Source: G963422275 sp963422275
GTDB lineage: Bacteria; Pseudomonadota; Alphaproteobacteria; Rhodobacterales; Rhodobacteraceae
Assembly: GCA_963422275.1 (NCBI GenBank)
Contig: OY729418.1
Location: forward strand, 3,410,001-3,474,000
DNA: 64,000 nucleotides
Reading direction: 5' to 3'
Within the stretch, counting starts at the first letter, position 1. The number at the start of each line of letters is the position of its first letter. Below are positions 53,776-63,507 of the stretch, piece by piece. The notes under the pieces were generated by a model that was given only the letters and a program-made list of their open reading frames with translations, did not search any database and was not told where the DNA came from. Made by a program: the position numbers and the translations under genes.

Positions 53776-55535
53776 CGATTTGGAGCGCATCACCTCACCA
53801 AATGGGAAAACCCGCGCCAAGCAAGGTGCCTTTGCCGAATCACCGGAGCCAAGTAGCGAGGCGAAGTGGAATTCGGCTAGCGCTGGTCAGCGGTGCAGTT
53901 GCGCTGGCGTTTCTCACGCTCGGTGCCAAAATGGCTATGGTGTCGATATCTGAACCGGCTGAGCCCAGCTCGAATCGGGCTGACGCCAGGTTGCTTTCGC
54001 AAAGAGCGGACATCTTGGACCGAAACGGCAATTTGCTTGCAACCAATTTGTCTACCTATTCAATTTACGCCCATCCTCCCGAGCTTGTTGAGGCGAAGGT
54101 TGCCGGTAAGGCAGCATCTGAACTTGCAAAGATTTTCCCGGATCTTGACGTTGAGAAACTGCATGCAAAGTTTAACGGGGATTCAAAATTCGTTTGGGTC
54201 AAGAAGAAGACTTCTCCGGAACAACGTCAGCGGGCCCATGACATAGGTGCCCCCGGTCTGCATTTTGGAACGCGCGAAGCGAGGGTCTACATTAACGGCG
54301 AACTCGGCGCGCACGTGTTGGGAGGCACCTCGTATGGAACAGAAGGAGCCTATTCTGCAGAGTTGATCGGGGTGGCTGGTGCGGAAAAGTTTTTTGACAA
54401 ATTCCTTTCAGACCCCGCCAATGGAGGAGAGCCAATTTCGCTCTCGATCGACATTACCGCCCAGCATATTACACGTCAGGTTCTTCTGAACGGTATCAAG
54501 CTATTCAATGCCGTTGGAGGAAGTGCTGTGCTGATGGATGTACATAACGGCGAGATTCTGTCGCTAGTCTCTCTCCCAGACTTCGACCCGAACGTGAGAG
54601 GTCAATATTTTGAAGCGACGCAGAGGACAAACGATCCACTTTTCAATCGTGCAGTTCAGGGTATGTACGAGCTTGGCTCAACCTTCAAAATTTTTGCGGC
54701 GGCGCAGGTAATTGACCTTGGACTAGCCAACATTGACTCCAACATATCAATCGCGCCGATTATAATTGGAGGTTACAAGATCAAGGATGTCTGGAACGGC
54801 CACAAGCACGACGCTCTTCCAATTGAGGCAATCATTGCCCGTAGTTCCAACACCGGAGTTGTACGGCTCGCGCAGTTGATCGGGCCCCGCAGGCAGGAGG
54901 AGTTTTTCACCAAGCTTGGCCTGACGCGACCATTGGACATCGAATTGGCGGAGGCACCGACCTCGAGACCTCTGCTCCCTGCAAAATGGAATAGCTACAC
55001 GGTTGCAACAGCTTCATATGGACATGGGGTTTCGGTTACGCCAATTCATCTCGCCACGGCATACGCCGTCCTGGTCAACGGAGGGTTCTTCGTGAAGCCG
55101 ACCATTGTCGCGGGGCGAGCGGATGCTAGTCCGCGAGTCAGAGTCATTTCCGAGGACACCTCGCGAGATGTGCGCAGGTTGTTGCGCGCTGTAGTTACGG
55201 ATGGCACGGCAAAGCAGGCCAATATTCAAGGGTATTCCATTGGCGGCAAGACAGGAACAGCAGACAAGATTGCCAAGGGCGCCTACCTTGACGACAAGGT
55301 CTTAGCCACCTTCGCTGCGGTTTTCCCCGCCAATGATCCCCGCTACGTGCTGATTGTGACATTGGACGAACCGGACCTCCGCGACGGCACGAGAACACAA
55401 AGGTCCGCTAGCCGCACCACCGTTCCAGTCGTGGCGGAAATAATTACCAGGCTAGGTCCAATTCTCGGCATTCCACCGGAATCGAGCGAAGGAGAGACCG
55501 CCCACAACTCCAACCTGATCAGTGAGACCGAATAA
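53772..55535 (+). CDS. ftsI: Division transpeptidase FtsI (PBP3)
   Basis: Septal class-B penicillin-binding protein, 587 aa from ATG 53772, whose ATGA overlaps the ftsL stop. A membrane anchor (LALVSGAVALAFLTLGA), the pedestal domain, then the transpeptidase with Ser303 in GSTFK, SSN (about 358) and KTG in IGGKTGTAD. It cross-links septal peptidoglycan with FtsW. The frame is open back to 53703 inside ftsL, which I reject. Confidence 0.96.
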   Translation: MTIWSASPHQMGKPAPSKVPLPNHRSQVARRSGIRLALVSGAVALAFLTLGAKMAMVSISEPAEPSSNRADARLLSQRADILDRNGNLLATNLSTYSIYAHPPELVEAKVAGKAASELAKIFPDLDVEKLHAKFNGDSKFVWVKKKTSPEQRQRAHDIGAPGLHFGTREARVYINGELGAHVLGGTSYGTEGAYSAELIGVAGAEKFFDKFLSDPANGGEPISLSIDITAQHITRQVLLNGIKLFNAVGGSAVLMDVHNGEILSLVSLPDFDPNVRGQYFEATQRTNDPLFNRAVQGMYELGSTFKIFAAAQVIDLGLANIDSNISIAPIIIGGYKIKDVWNGHKHDALPIEAIIARSSNTGVVRLAQLIGPRRQEEFFTKLGLTRPLDIELAEAPTSRPLLPAKWNSYTVATASYGHGVSVTPIHLATAYAVLVNGGFFVKPTIVAGRADASPRVRVISEDTSRDVRRLLRAVVTDGTAKQANIQGYSIGGKTGTADKIAKGAYLDDKVLATFAAVFPANDPRYVLIVTLDEPDLRDGTRTQRSASRTTVPVVAEIITRLGPILGIPPESSEGETAHNSNLISETE

Positions 55536-57041
55536 ATGGACTCGGACTGCAAACGCAATTGTGGCGGGCGAAAAATGCACATCGATGAACTTGGCATTAA
55601 TTTGCCATCTTTTCCTGGGCTGGAGGTGACCGGGGTAACTGCCGAGAGCAAGACCGTTTCCGGCGGAAATCTCTTTGTGGCGTTGGCGGGAGCCAACGTT
55701 CACGGAGCCAGTTTCATCGCTCAGGCTGTGGAGAAGGGGGCCGCAGCCGTGCTTACGGATGCCGCTGGCTTTGAAATCATACTGGCAAACGACCGGCGGA
55801 TCGGGATTCCCGTTATTGTGGATGAAACTCCGCGCTCCGCGCTTGCCAAGGCGGCCTCCCGGTGGTTCGGCGATGTTCCGGAAACCATTGTTGCAGTCAC
55901 TGGCACGAACGGAAAAACGTCGGTTGCATCGATGTCCCGGCAGATTTGGCAAGAATTGGGCCGCGCCGCGGTGAACTGCGGAACGACAGGCGTCGAGGGA
56001 GCATTCTCGGCAACGCTGAAGCACACAACGCCAGACCCGATCACCCTTCACAGACTGCTGAGTCGAATGAAGCGCCAAGAAATAACGCATGTTGCCATCG
56101 AGGCTTCTTCGCACGGGATCAAGCAGAAACGGCTCGATGGATTGACCCTAGCCGCAGCCGCATTCACCAATCTCACGCACGACCACCTAGACTATCATTC
56201 AGACTTGGAGTCCTATTTCGCAGCAAAAGCCGAGCTGTTCGAACGCCTGTTGCCCAAGTCAGGATTTGCAGTGGTCTGCATCGATTCGGAGCGAGGACTT
56301 GACATCGCAAATACCGCGCAACGGCGAGGCCAACAACTCTTGACAATCGGTTTCGCCGCCGCGGACCTCCAGATCCTCTCCGAGCGCATCACGAGACTCG
56401 GTCAAGAAATCACGTTCTCTTGGCAGGGACAAAAACATGAGGTGCACCTGAACCTGATTGGCGGGTTTCAGGCCGTGAACGCACTTGCCGCAGCGGGATT
56501 GACGATCGCGTCGGGAGAGGATCCGGCCGCCGTTTTCAGTACGCTGCCATGCATTCAGAATGTGCGTGGTAGGATGCAGCTGGCAGCCGTTCGGGAAAAC
56601 GGCGCTCCGATATTTGTGGACTACGCGCACACTCCGGAAGCTCTCCGGTCGACCTTGCTTTCGCTCAGAAGGCATTTGCCCGGCCGACTGATTGTTGTCT
56701 TCGGGGCGGGCGGTGACCGGGACCGCCAAAAGCGCCCGCTCATGGGGCGAATTTCCGCCGAGCATGCTGACATCGCGTTCGTGACCGATGACAATCCCCG
56801 CGGCGAGGCTCCCGCTGCGATACGCAGCGAGATAATGGAGGGGTGTCCTGATTGCGTGGAAATCGATGACCGGGCAAAGGCAATTCTACTAGCGGTCGAT
56901 GCTCTCGAACCGGGAGATGGCCTCGTCATTGCCGGCAAGGGGCATGAGCGCGGTCAGATAATCGGCGATTCTATCTATCCGTTCGATGACGCTGAGCAGG
57001 CGAGCATCGCCGTGCGGGCAATGGACGGCAAAGCGGCATGA
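55536..57041 (+). CDS. murE: UDP-N-acetylmuramoyl-tripeptide synthetase MurE
   Basis: Adds meso-diaminopimelate to UDP-MurNAc-dipeptide. 501 aa. Three Mur-ligase domains: AESKTVSGGNLFVAL (N-terminal), ATP loop VAVTGTNGKTSVA (about 120), ASSHGIKQKRLDG, NLTHDHLDYHSDLESY with carbamylated-Lys region, and C-terminal VFGAGGDRDRQKRPLMG with the DNPRGE motif (TDDNPRGEAPAAI) that selects diaminopimelate. ATG 55536 follows the ftsI stop directly; ATG 55575 (MHIDELG) gives a more usual N-terminus. Confidence 0.95.
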   Translation: MDSDCKRNCGGRKMHIDELGINLPSFPGLEVTGVTAESKTVSGGNLFVALAGANVHGASFIAQAVEKGAAAVLTDAAGFEIILANDRRIGIPVIVDETPRSALAKAASRWFGDVPETIVAVTGTNGKTSVASMSRQIWQELGRAAVNCGTTGVEGAFSATLKHTTPDPITLHRLLSRMKRQEITHVAIEASSHGIKQKRLDGLTLAAAAFTNLTHDHLDYHSDLESYFAAKAELFERLLPKSGFAVVCIDSERGLDIANTAQRRGQQLLTIGFAAADLQILSERITRLGQEITFSWQGQKHEVHLNLIGGFQAVNALAAAGLTIASGEDPAAVFSTLPCIQNVRGRMQLAAVRENGAPIFVDYAHTPEALRSTLLSLRRHLPGRLIVVFGAGGDRDRQKRPLMGRISAEHADIAFVTDDNPRGEAPAAIRSEIMEGCPDCVEIDDRAKAILLAVDALEPGDGLVIAGKGHERGQIIGDSIYPFDDAEQASIAVRAMDGKAA

Positions 57042-58462
57042 TGCTTTGGTGCTCAGCCGAGGCCGACCGAGCGACAGGTGGGCACTCAAGCCGCGTGTGG
57101 ACAGCATCTGGAGTATCGATCGATTCAAGATCGTTGACAGCGGGGGATCTGTTTGTTGCCCTACGCGATCACCGCGACGGGCACGACTTTGTTGCCTTGG
57201 CTTTCGAGGCGGGAGCGGCGGCGGCGGTGGTGTCGCGAAAGCCGCAAGGAGTGGAAGACAACGCAACGCTGTTGTTGGTTGACGATGCACAGCTAGCGCT
57301 GGAGAGGTTGGGCGTTGCCGGCCGAAATCGATGCTCCGCGAAGGTTGTGGCGGTGACCGGGTCTGTCGGAAAGACGTCATCAAAGGAAATGTTGCGGCTG
57401 CTTCTCTTGAAGCGGGGAAGAACGCATGCAGCCGAGCGAAGCCATAACAACCATTGGGGCGTTCCGCTCACTCTTGCGAACCTCCCACGCGCCGCCGATT
57501 TCGCGGTCGTTGAAATCGGGATGAGCCGGCGCGGCGAAATCATGCCCCTCAGCAAGATGGCATGTCCGCACACGGCACTCGTTACGGCAGTGGCACCAGC
57601 CCACTTGGAAGCCTTGGGATCGCTAGAGGAAATTGCTGCCGAGAAGGCAGAAGTGTTCTCGGGGCTGGAAGCCGGAGGAACCGCCGTGGTCAACACCGAT
57701 TTTCCTTCTTCTGAAATTGTATTGCGAAAAGCACGCGAATCCGGTGCGAGGGTTGTTACGTTCGGAACATCGCCCGGGGTAGACTGGCGACTTGTCGAAG
57801 CACGGGCAAGCGGTCAGGGAACCGAAGTCCAAGCCGAGCACGAAGGATGCTCACGATCGTTCAGGCTCGCGGCGCGAGGTCGCCACTTCGCCGTCAACGC
57901 AATCGGTGTTCTGGCCGTTGCGTCATCCGTTGGCGCCGACCCCTTTGACGGCACCGTGGAACTCTCCAAATGGACACCTCCGGTTGGCCGGGGCAATTGC
58001 CATTCCATTGTTCTCGATCAAGGTAAAGGCAGGCATTCAATCCGTCTTCTCGATGATGCCTACAATGCAAATCCCGCGTCGCTTGCGGCTGCACTGGACG
58101 TGCTTGCGGAAACCGCTCCGGGCGAGAGAAGCAGCGGGTCAGGGATTGGGAGGCGCATTGCCATACTGGGTGACATGCTGGAATTGGGGGGCGCCGCCGC
58201 CGAGGTGCATGCTGGGTTCGCCGAACATCCTTCAATGCAGGAGATATCGCTTGTTCACTGTGCTGGCCCACTGATGCGCAACCTTTACGATTCTCTTCCA
58301 TTAGAGAAGCGAGGCTTCTGGTCCGAAGGCGCAGAGTCGCTTGCTGCCAAGGCACATCGATTGGCGGCGGCAGGCGACATCGTGTTGGTCAAGGGTTCAA
58401 ACGCGTCACAGATATCCGTTGTGGCGCGAGCGATTCGAAACTTGGGCAGAGCCGGGCAATAA
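57038..58462 (+). CDS. murF: UDP-MurNAc-pentapeptide synthetase MurF
   Basis: Adds D-Ala-D-Ala to the nucleotide precursor. 474 aa; ATGA overlap with murE. VSIDSRSLTAGDLFVAL, ATP loop VVAVTGSVGKTSSKEM, SHNNHWGVPLTLANLP and EIGMSRRGEI, then LLDDAYNANPASLAAAL and AILGDMLELG mark the family. It belongs to the continuous mur series and lies 16 bp before mraY. Confidence 0.95.
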   Translation: MMLWCSAEADRATGGHSSRVWTASGVSIDSRSLTAGDLFVALRDHRDGHDFVALAFEAGAAAAVVSRKPQGVEDNATLLLVDDAQLALERLGVAGRNRCSAKVVAVTGSVGKTSSKEMLRLLLLKRGRTHAAERSHNNHWGVPLTLANLPRAADFAVVEIGMSRRGEIMPLSKMACPHTALVTAVAPAHLEALGSLEEIAAEKAEVFSGLEAGGTAVVNTDFPSSEIVLRKARESGARVVTFGTSPGVDWRLVEARASGQGTEVQAEHEGCSRSFRLAARGRHFAVNAIGVLAVASSVGADPFDGTVELSKWTPPVGRGNCHSIVLDQGKGRHSIRLLDDAYNANPASLAAALDVLAETAPGERSSGSGIGRRIAILGDMLELGGAAAEVHAGFAEHPSMQEISLVHCAGPLMRNLYDSLPLEKRGFWSEGAESLAAKAHRLAAAGDIVLVKGSNASQISVVARAIRNLGRAGQ

Positions 58463-58478
58463 CTGAAAGACGAATGGA

Positions 58479-59567
58479 ATGTTGTATTATTTGAAAGAGA
58501 TCTCTGATGGAGGTGACCTGTTTAATCTATTCAGGTATATCACTTTTCGAACTGGTGGCGCGTTATTCACCGCTCTTCTGTTCGGGTTTCTTTTGGGGAA
58601 ACCGTTAATCGCAGTGCTTCGTGCACGTCAATGGAACGGCCAGCCAATACGCAAGGACGGTCCAGAACACCACATAACAGCCAAGGCTGGCATTCCGACT
58701 ATGGGGGGGGTCCTCATTCTCGGAGCGGTGCTGGTTTCAACGTTGCTCTGGGCAAGGCTCGACAATCCTTACGTCTGGATTGTCCTGCTCACGACATTCG
58801 CGTTCGGTGCGCTTGGGATGGCCGATGACTACAAGAAGCTGAGCGCCAACAGTCCCAAGGGCATTTCAGCCTTGCCCAAGCTCGTGGTCGGACTCCTAAT
58901 CGCGAGCCTGGCTGGATGGGGCGCAATGATTGCACATCCCGAAGGCCTGTCAGGAGCGCTTGCGCTCCCGTTTTTCAAGGACGCGCTCGTTTATCTCTGG
59001 CCGCCGCTTTTCATTGTGCTCTCGATAATCGTCATCATGGGATCCGCAAACGCAGTGAATCTCACAGACGGCCTCGACGGTCTTGCCATAGTCCCGGTAA
59101 TGATCGCCGCCGGAACCTTGGGAATCATTGCCTATACTGTCGGACGGGTCGATTTTAGTGAATATCTCGAAGTGCATTATGTGCCTGGAACCGGCGAGCT
59201 CTTGATCGTCGCGGCGGGCATCATCGGAGGCGGTCTTGGATTTCTTTGGTACAACGCTCCCCCCGCTGCCGTTTTCATGGGAGATACAGGATCCCTTGCC
59301 CTCGGCGGAGCCGTCGGCGGCATTGCCGTGATGACAAAACAGGAATTAGTGCTCGCGATCGTCGGAGGCCTTTTCGTGGTCGAGGCCATCAGTGTAATGG
59401 CCCAGGTCGCTTACTTCAAAATGACGGGCAAGCGCATATTTTTGATGGCGCCCATCCACCATCATTTCGAGAAGAAGGGTTGGGCGGAGTCCCAGATCGT
59501 AATCAGATTCTGGATATTCGCGCTGATTCTTGCGCTTTTAGGACTCGCAACCTTGAAGGTGAGGTAG
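58479..59567 (+). CDS. mraY: Phospho-N-acetylmuramoyl-pentapeptide transferase MraY
   Basis: Makes lipid I on the inner membrane from UDP-MurNAc-pentapeptide and undecaprenyl phosphate. 362 aa, ten membrane helices. HHITAKAGIPTMGGVLI-like stretch, the Asp-Asp motif in GMADDYKK, NAVNLTDGLDGLA, GDTGSLALGG and LMAPIHHHFEKKGWAE are all present. It directly precedes murD. Confidence 0.97.
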   Translation: MLYYLKEISDGGDLFNLFRYITFRTGGALFTALLFGFLLGKPLIAVLRARQWNGQPIRKDGPEHHITAKAGIPTMGGVLILGAVLVSTLLWARLDNPYVWIVLLTTFAFGALGMADDYKKLSANSPKGISALPKLVVGLLIASLAGWGAMIAHPEGLSGALALPFFKDALVYLWPPLFIVLSIIVIMGSANAVNLTDGLDGLAIVPVMIAAGTLGIIAYTVGRVDFSEYLEVHYVPGTGELLIVAAGIIGGGLGFLWYNAPPAAVFMGDTGSLALGGAVGGIAVMTKQELVLAIVGGLFVVEAISVMAQVAYFKMTGKRIFLMAPIHHHFEKKGWAESQIVIRFWIFALILALLGLATLKVR

Positions 59568-60971
59568 GTGATTTCTTCGACGGGAGTCAATGGCGCAAAA
59601 TATGCCGTTCTTGGTCTCGGGCGATCGGGCCTAGCTGCGGCAAGATCCCTCGAACTTGGCGGTGCTGGCGTTGCAGCATGGGATGAGAACTGGCAGGCTC
59701 GAGACGAGGCGCAGGCAACCGGAATTCATCTTCAAGATCTCGAACAGCCCGGAGTGTGGGACGACATCGATGGATTGATCCTGTCTCCGGGAATCCCGCA
59801 CCTGTACCCAGAACCCAACCGCATCGTGAAGAAAGCATGTGATACCGGAGTACCGCTGAACAACGATGTCGGACTGTTCTTTGGAAGCATAAGGCAGATC
59901 AAAAGCAAGCATGATCAAACAAGGCAACCCGCGGTGATCGCGGTAACTGGGTCAAATGGCAAATCAACAACTTCCGCACTTATCCATCATGTGTTGACGA
60001 GCGCGGGAAGAAGGTCTCAACTCGCCGGAAACATCGGGATCGGAGCCTTGGATATCGAGCCGCCGGGGGAAAACGAGGCTGTTGTTCTCGAAGTCTCGTC
60101 GTACCAGTGCGATGTCGCAAGCTCTCTTGAACCCGATGTTGCAATTTTCCTGAATCAGTCGCCAGATCACCTCGAAAGGCATGGTGGAAGCGGAGGGTAT
60201 TTCTCGGCCAAGCGGAGGCTGTTCGAACATCGGGGCATTCGGCGCGCCATTGTCGGTGTGAACGAGCCCGAAGGACGGTTTCTGGCCAGTGCGCTACGTG
60301 GCACGCTTGGCGCAGAAAAAGTGGTTCGGCTGTCAGCATCTTCCGAAAATGCCGGAGGTGGAGGCGTTGTTCTGGCTGATAGAACGCGAATTCGCGATTT
60401 GGACGCTGAACTCGACCGGGAAACCATCGACATTTCCGATTTCGAAAGTTTTCGGGGAGAACACAATTTGCAAAACGCTTGTGCCGCATATTCCGCGAGC
60501 AAGTTGCTAGGCCTTTCGAACAGAGAGATCGTGTCGGGTTTCGCGACCTTTCAGAGTTTGCCCCATCGCAGCCAGATCGTGGGCAGGTATCGCGGCGTTC
60601 TATGTGTCAATGACTCCAAGGCCACCAACGCGGAGAGCGCGGAGAAGTCGCTCAAAGCGTTCAGGCAGATTCTCTGGATTGCAGGTGGCCAGGGAAAGGA
60701 GGGTGGAATCAAGTCCCTTTCGGGAGCCCTCTCGAACGTGAAGAGGGCATACCTCGTCGGCGCTTCGGCGGAAGACTTTGCACGTCAACTTCAAGGCATC
60801 CCCTGCGCAGTGTGCAAGACAATCCCGATTGCCGTGAGACTGGCGGCGGCGAATGCTATCGCAGGGGATACACTCCTTCTTGCCCCGGCTGCGGCAAGTT
60901 TTGATCAATATGCCGACTTTGAGGCGCGTGGGGAACACTTCATCAAAGAGGTTCACCGTCACTTTCGCTAG
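59568..60971 (+). CDS. murD: UDP-N-acetylmuramoylalanine-D-glutamate ligase MurD
   Basis: Adds D-Glu to UDP-MurNAc-Ala. 467 aa. GTG start right after the mraY stop, with GGTGAGG upstream. N-terminal AVLGLGRSGLAAARSLELGG, SPGIPH, ATP loop IAVTGSNGKSTTSALIHHV, NQSPDHLERHGG, and C-terminal VNDSKATNAESAEKSL with WIAGGQGKEGG. The next cluster gene, ftsW, is delayed by a 258-bp gap filled by a MITE-like element. Confidence 0.96.
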   Translation: MISSTGVNGAKYAVLGLGRSGLAAARSLELGGAGVAAWDENWQARDEAQATGIHLQDLEQPGVWDDIDGLILSPGIPHLYPEPNRIVKKACDTGVPLNNDVGLFFGSIRQIKSKHDQTRQPAVIAVTGSNGKSTTSALIHHVLTSAGRRSQLAGNIGIGALDIEPPGENEAVVLEVSSYQCDVASSLEPDVAIFLNQSPDHLERHGGSGGYFSAKRRLFEHRGIRRAIVGVNEPEGRFLASALRGTLGAEKVVRLSASSENAGGGGVVLADRTRIRDLDAELDRETIDISDFESFRGEHNLQNACAAYSASKLLGLSNREIVSGFATFQSLPHRSQIVGRYRGVLCVNDSKATNAESAEKSLKAFRQILWIAGGQGKEGGIKSLSGALSNVKRAYLVGASAEDFARQLQGIPCAVCKTIPIAVRLAAANAIAGDTLLLAPAAASFDQYADFEARGEHFIKEVHRHFR

Positions 60972-61040
60972 ACTTAGTGCGTGCGACATGGTAGCGTCTG
61001 CCAAGATCAGCCGCAAGAGCTGGCGAGCAGCGTAAATCCA

Positions 61041-61210
61041 GGAAACTATTTACCTGACCAACCCAAATTGAATGCCGCATTCATGGCATCGATATTGGGA
61101 GTCATGCGATGGGCTCGGAATTCAACAGCCTGCCGCAACAATCTGGAACCAGGGGAAGACGCTGAAATATGGGAAGATTGAGACATGGGTTGGTCAAGTA
61201 AATAGTTCCC
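61041..61210. mobile_element. MITE-like element between murD and ftsW
   Basis: 170 bp with 25-bp terminal inverted repeats (23 of 25 matching): left starts ggaaactatttac at 61041-61065, right ends gtaaatagttccc at 61186-61210. Flanking 8-bp direct repeats taaatcca (61033-61040) and taaattca (61211-61218) differ at one base. No transposase is encoded inside. The right edge is 19 bp before the ftsW start. Confidence 0.85.
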
Positions 61211-61229
61211 TAAATTCAATGGTGTCAAA

Positions 61230-62393
61230 ATGACCGTCATGATGCATGGTGGAGAATTGGGTGGGCCAAGTGATCCGGTGTTTCCACGTTGGTGGAGGAC
61301 CTTGGATCACTGGAGTTTCGCCGCGATTCTTTTGCTATTTGTTTTGGGACTTGTTCTCAATCTGTCTGCATCGGCACCGCTCGCCGAGAAGAACGGCTTG
61401 CCGCCATTTCACTACGCGCTTCGACAGGCGGTGGCAGGAATGCTCGCCTTGGTGACAATGCTTGCATTGTCAATGGCGAGAGTTTCGCTCATCAGACGCT
61501 TTGGGACCATACTTTTTGCGGCGGCGATGGCCGGCTTGCTTCTATTGCCTGCTTTCGGGGTGCATTTCGGCACGGGTGCCGTCAGGTGGTTCTCATTCGG
61601 GTTTGGGGCGATGCAGCCGTCAGAGTTCTTGAAGCCGGGATTCGTTGTCTTTACTGCTTGGCTGATGGCTGCAGCGCTGAAGAACGATGGTCCTCCCGGC
61701 AGGCTCATCTCAATGTTTTTCATGACGCTCGTGGTGTCACTGCTCGTGCTTCAGCCAGATTACGGGCAGGCTGCTCTAATCATTTTGGGCTGGTGCATCA
61801 TGTATTTTGTCTCCAGCGGAGCTATAGTGCCGCTGGTAGGAATAATGGTGGCTGTTGTCTGCCTCGGTGTCGCAGCCTACAATTTCTCGGGCCATTTCGA
61901 GAGTCGGATAAACGCGTATCTGAGCAGTGAAATCGATCCTTTCACACAGATAGGCTACTCCATCAAGGCAATTCGCGAAGGTGGTGTCTCTGGTTTGGGA
62001 GCGGGCGAAGGTACCGTAAAGTGGTCTTTGGCGGATGCCCACACAGATTTCATCGTCGCGGTTGCGGCGGAGGAGTTTGGGCTTGGTATGGTGTTGCTTC
62101 TCATTGGCTTGTTTGCATTTGTGTGCATACGCTCGCTTCTCAGGCTGTTTCACGAAGAGGATGCATTCGTGCGTGTCGCCGGAACCGGACTGGCGACTAT
62201 GTTTGGCGTTCAGGCCTTTATCAATATCGCTGTTTCTGTGCGGTTGCTTCCGGCGAAGGGAATGACAATGCCGCTGGTCTCATACGGAGGCTCTTCGATG
62301 CTTGCCGTGGGAATCTCGCTCGGAATGCTACTTGCGCTCACGCGCAAACGTTACCGGCCGCGCAGCAAAGAGCCATTTCACCTTCTTCTATAG
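61230..62393 (+). CDS. ftsW: Septal peptidoglycan polymerase FtsW
   Basis: A SEDS-family glycosyltransferase that polymerises septal glycan with FtsI. 387 aa, about ten membrane helices. FPRWWRTLDHWSFAAILLLF is the alphaproteobacterial start; FGAMQPSEFLKP, VLQPDYGQAAL, and the ending PLVSYGGSSMLAVGI with GISLGMLLALTRKR are signatures. Ribosome site is weak (no GGAGG), so expression may be affected by the element inserted just upstream. Confidence 0.95.
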   Translation: MTVMMHGGELGGPSDPVFPRWWRTLDHWSFAAILLLFVLGLVLNLSASAPLAEKNGLPPFHYALRQAVAGMLALVTMLALSMARVSLIRRFGTILFAAAMAGLLLLPAFGVHFGTGAVRWFSFGFGAMQPSEFLKPGFVVFTAWLMAAALKNDGPPGRLISMFFMTLVVSLLVLQPDYGQAALIILGWCIMYFVSSGAIVPLVGIMVAVVCLGVAAYNFSGHFESRINAYLSSEIDPFTQIGYSIKAIREGGVSGLGAGEGTVKWSLADAHTDFIVAVAAEEFGLGMVLLLIGLFAFVCIRSLLRLFHEEDAFVRVAGTGLATMFGVQAFINIAVSVRLLPAKGMTMPLVSYGGSSMLAVGISLGMLLALTRKRYRPRSKEPFHLLL

Positions 62394-62409
62394 CACTGGA
62401 AAGCCTTGC

Positions 62410-63507
62410 ATGCCGGTCCAGAGAAAGCCTCTCATCGTGATGGCCGCCGGGGGAACGGGTGGACATGTGTTTCCGGCCCAGGCACTTGCCGAGGAAATGC
62501 TTTCTCGAAACTGGCGGGTCAAGTTTTGGACTGATGAACGAGGCCGGAGATTCGTGTCGGAGTTTCCCGAATCTGTAGCGATAAGGACAGTTGCAAGCGC
62601 GATGATATTTAGCGGCGGGGCACTGAAAAAGGCTGTTTCGGCGACGCGTATTGGCGCTGGAATTGTTTCCGCTCTGTTCAGAATAGCGGTCGAAAGGCCG
62701 TCTGTGGTCGCTGGATTTGGTGGCTATGTGGCGTTTCCGTCGGTTTTTGCGGCCACTGTCTTGCGAATTCCAAGCCTGATTCACGAGCAAAATGGTGTGC
62801 TCGGGCGAGCGAATCGCGCACTTGCCGACCGGGTCAACATCGTTGCATGCGGAGTTGGAGACATAGCCGTTCCCCCCGGCGTGCGGCTTAGGGTCACCGG
62901 AAATCCTGTGCGGGCCAGTGTTGCCGAAATTTCCGGTGTCCCGTACGTTCCTCCAAACGGCATCATCAATCTGGTGATTACCGGAGGCAGCCAAGCGGCG
63001 AGCGTTTTTGATGAGGCTGTGCCTCGTGCGGTGGCGGGGCTTCCAAGCGAGATCAGAGGCCGCCTTCGAATTCTGCATCAAGTTCGAAATGGAAACAAGA
63101 AAGTGAACGACGCGTACGCTCAATCGGGTGTTGAGGCTGAAACAAAAGACTTCTTCCCAGATCTTCCGGCAAAGATCGCGCATGCCCAACTGGTCATTTC
63201 CCGGTCAGGAGCTTCGTCGATCTCTGAGATATGCGCCATCGGGCGCCCATCAATACTAGTTCCCTACGCAGCGGCGGCCAATGACCATCAAAGTGCCAAC
63301 GCGCACCTGCTCGTCCGGGCGTCGGCGGCAGTTTCGGTTGCCGAGAGGGAACTGAGTCCACAACGTCTGGCAAACGAGATCATGAATGTGATTGAGAATC
63401 CTGACCAAGCGCTGGATATGGCAAAGGCGGCGAAAGCGCTCGCCAAGCCGGACGCCATCGTGCAACTTGGGAATGCCGTCGAGGAAATTGCTTGGGTGGC
63501 GGCCTAA
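62410..63507 (+). CDS. murG: UDP-GlcNAc transferase MurG
   Basis: Adds GlcNAc to lipid I, giving lipid II, at the inner face of the membrane. 365 aa. ATG 62410 has GGAAAG six bases ahead; the frame is open into ftsW but the family starts here. MAAGGTGGHVFPAQALAEE (G loop 1), GFGGYVAFPSVFAA, HEQNGVLGRANR, TGNPVR, LVITGGSQAASVFDE and RSGASSISEICAIGRPSILVPY are canonical. Its stop shares one base with the murC start. Confidence 0.96.
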   Translation: MPVQRKPLIVMAAGGTGGHVFPAQALAEEMLSRNWRVKFWTDERGRRFVSEFPESVAIRTVASAMIFSGGALKKAVSATRIGAGIVSALFRIAVERPSVVAGFGGYVAFPSVFAATVLRIPSLIHEQNGVLGRANRALADRVNIVACGVGDIAVPPGVRLRVTGNPVRASVAEISGVPYVPPNGIINLVITGGSQAASVFDEAVPRAVAGLPSEIRGRLRILHQVRNGNKKVNDAYAQSGVEAETKDFFPDLPAKIAHAQLVISRSGASSISEICAIGRPSILVPYAAAANDHQSANAHLLVRASAAVSVAERELSPQRLANEIMNVIENPDQALDMAKAAKALAKPDAIVQLGNAVEEIAWVAA

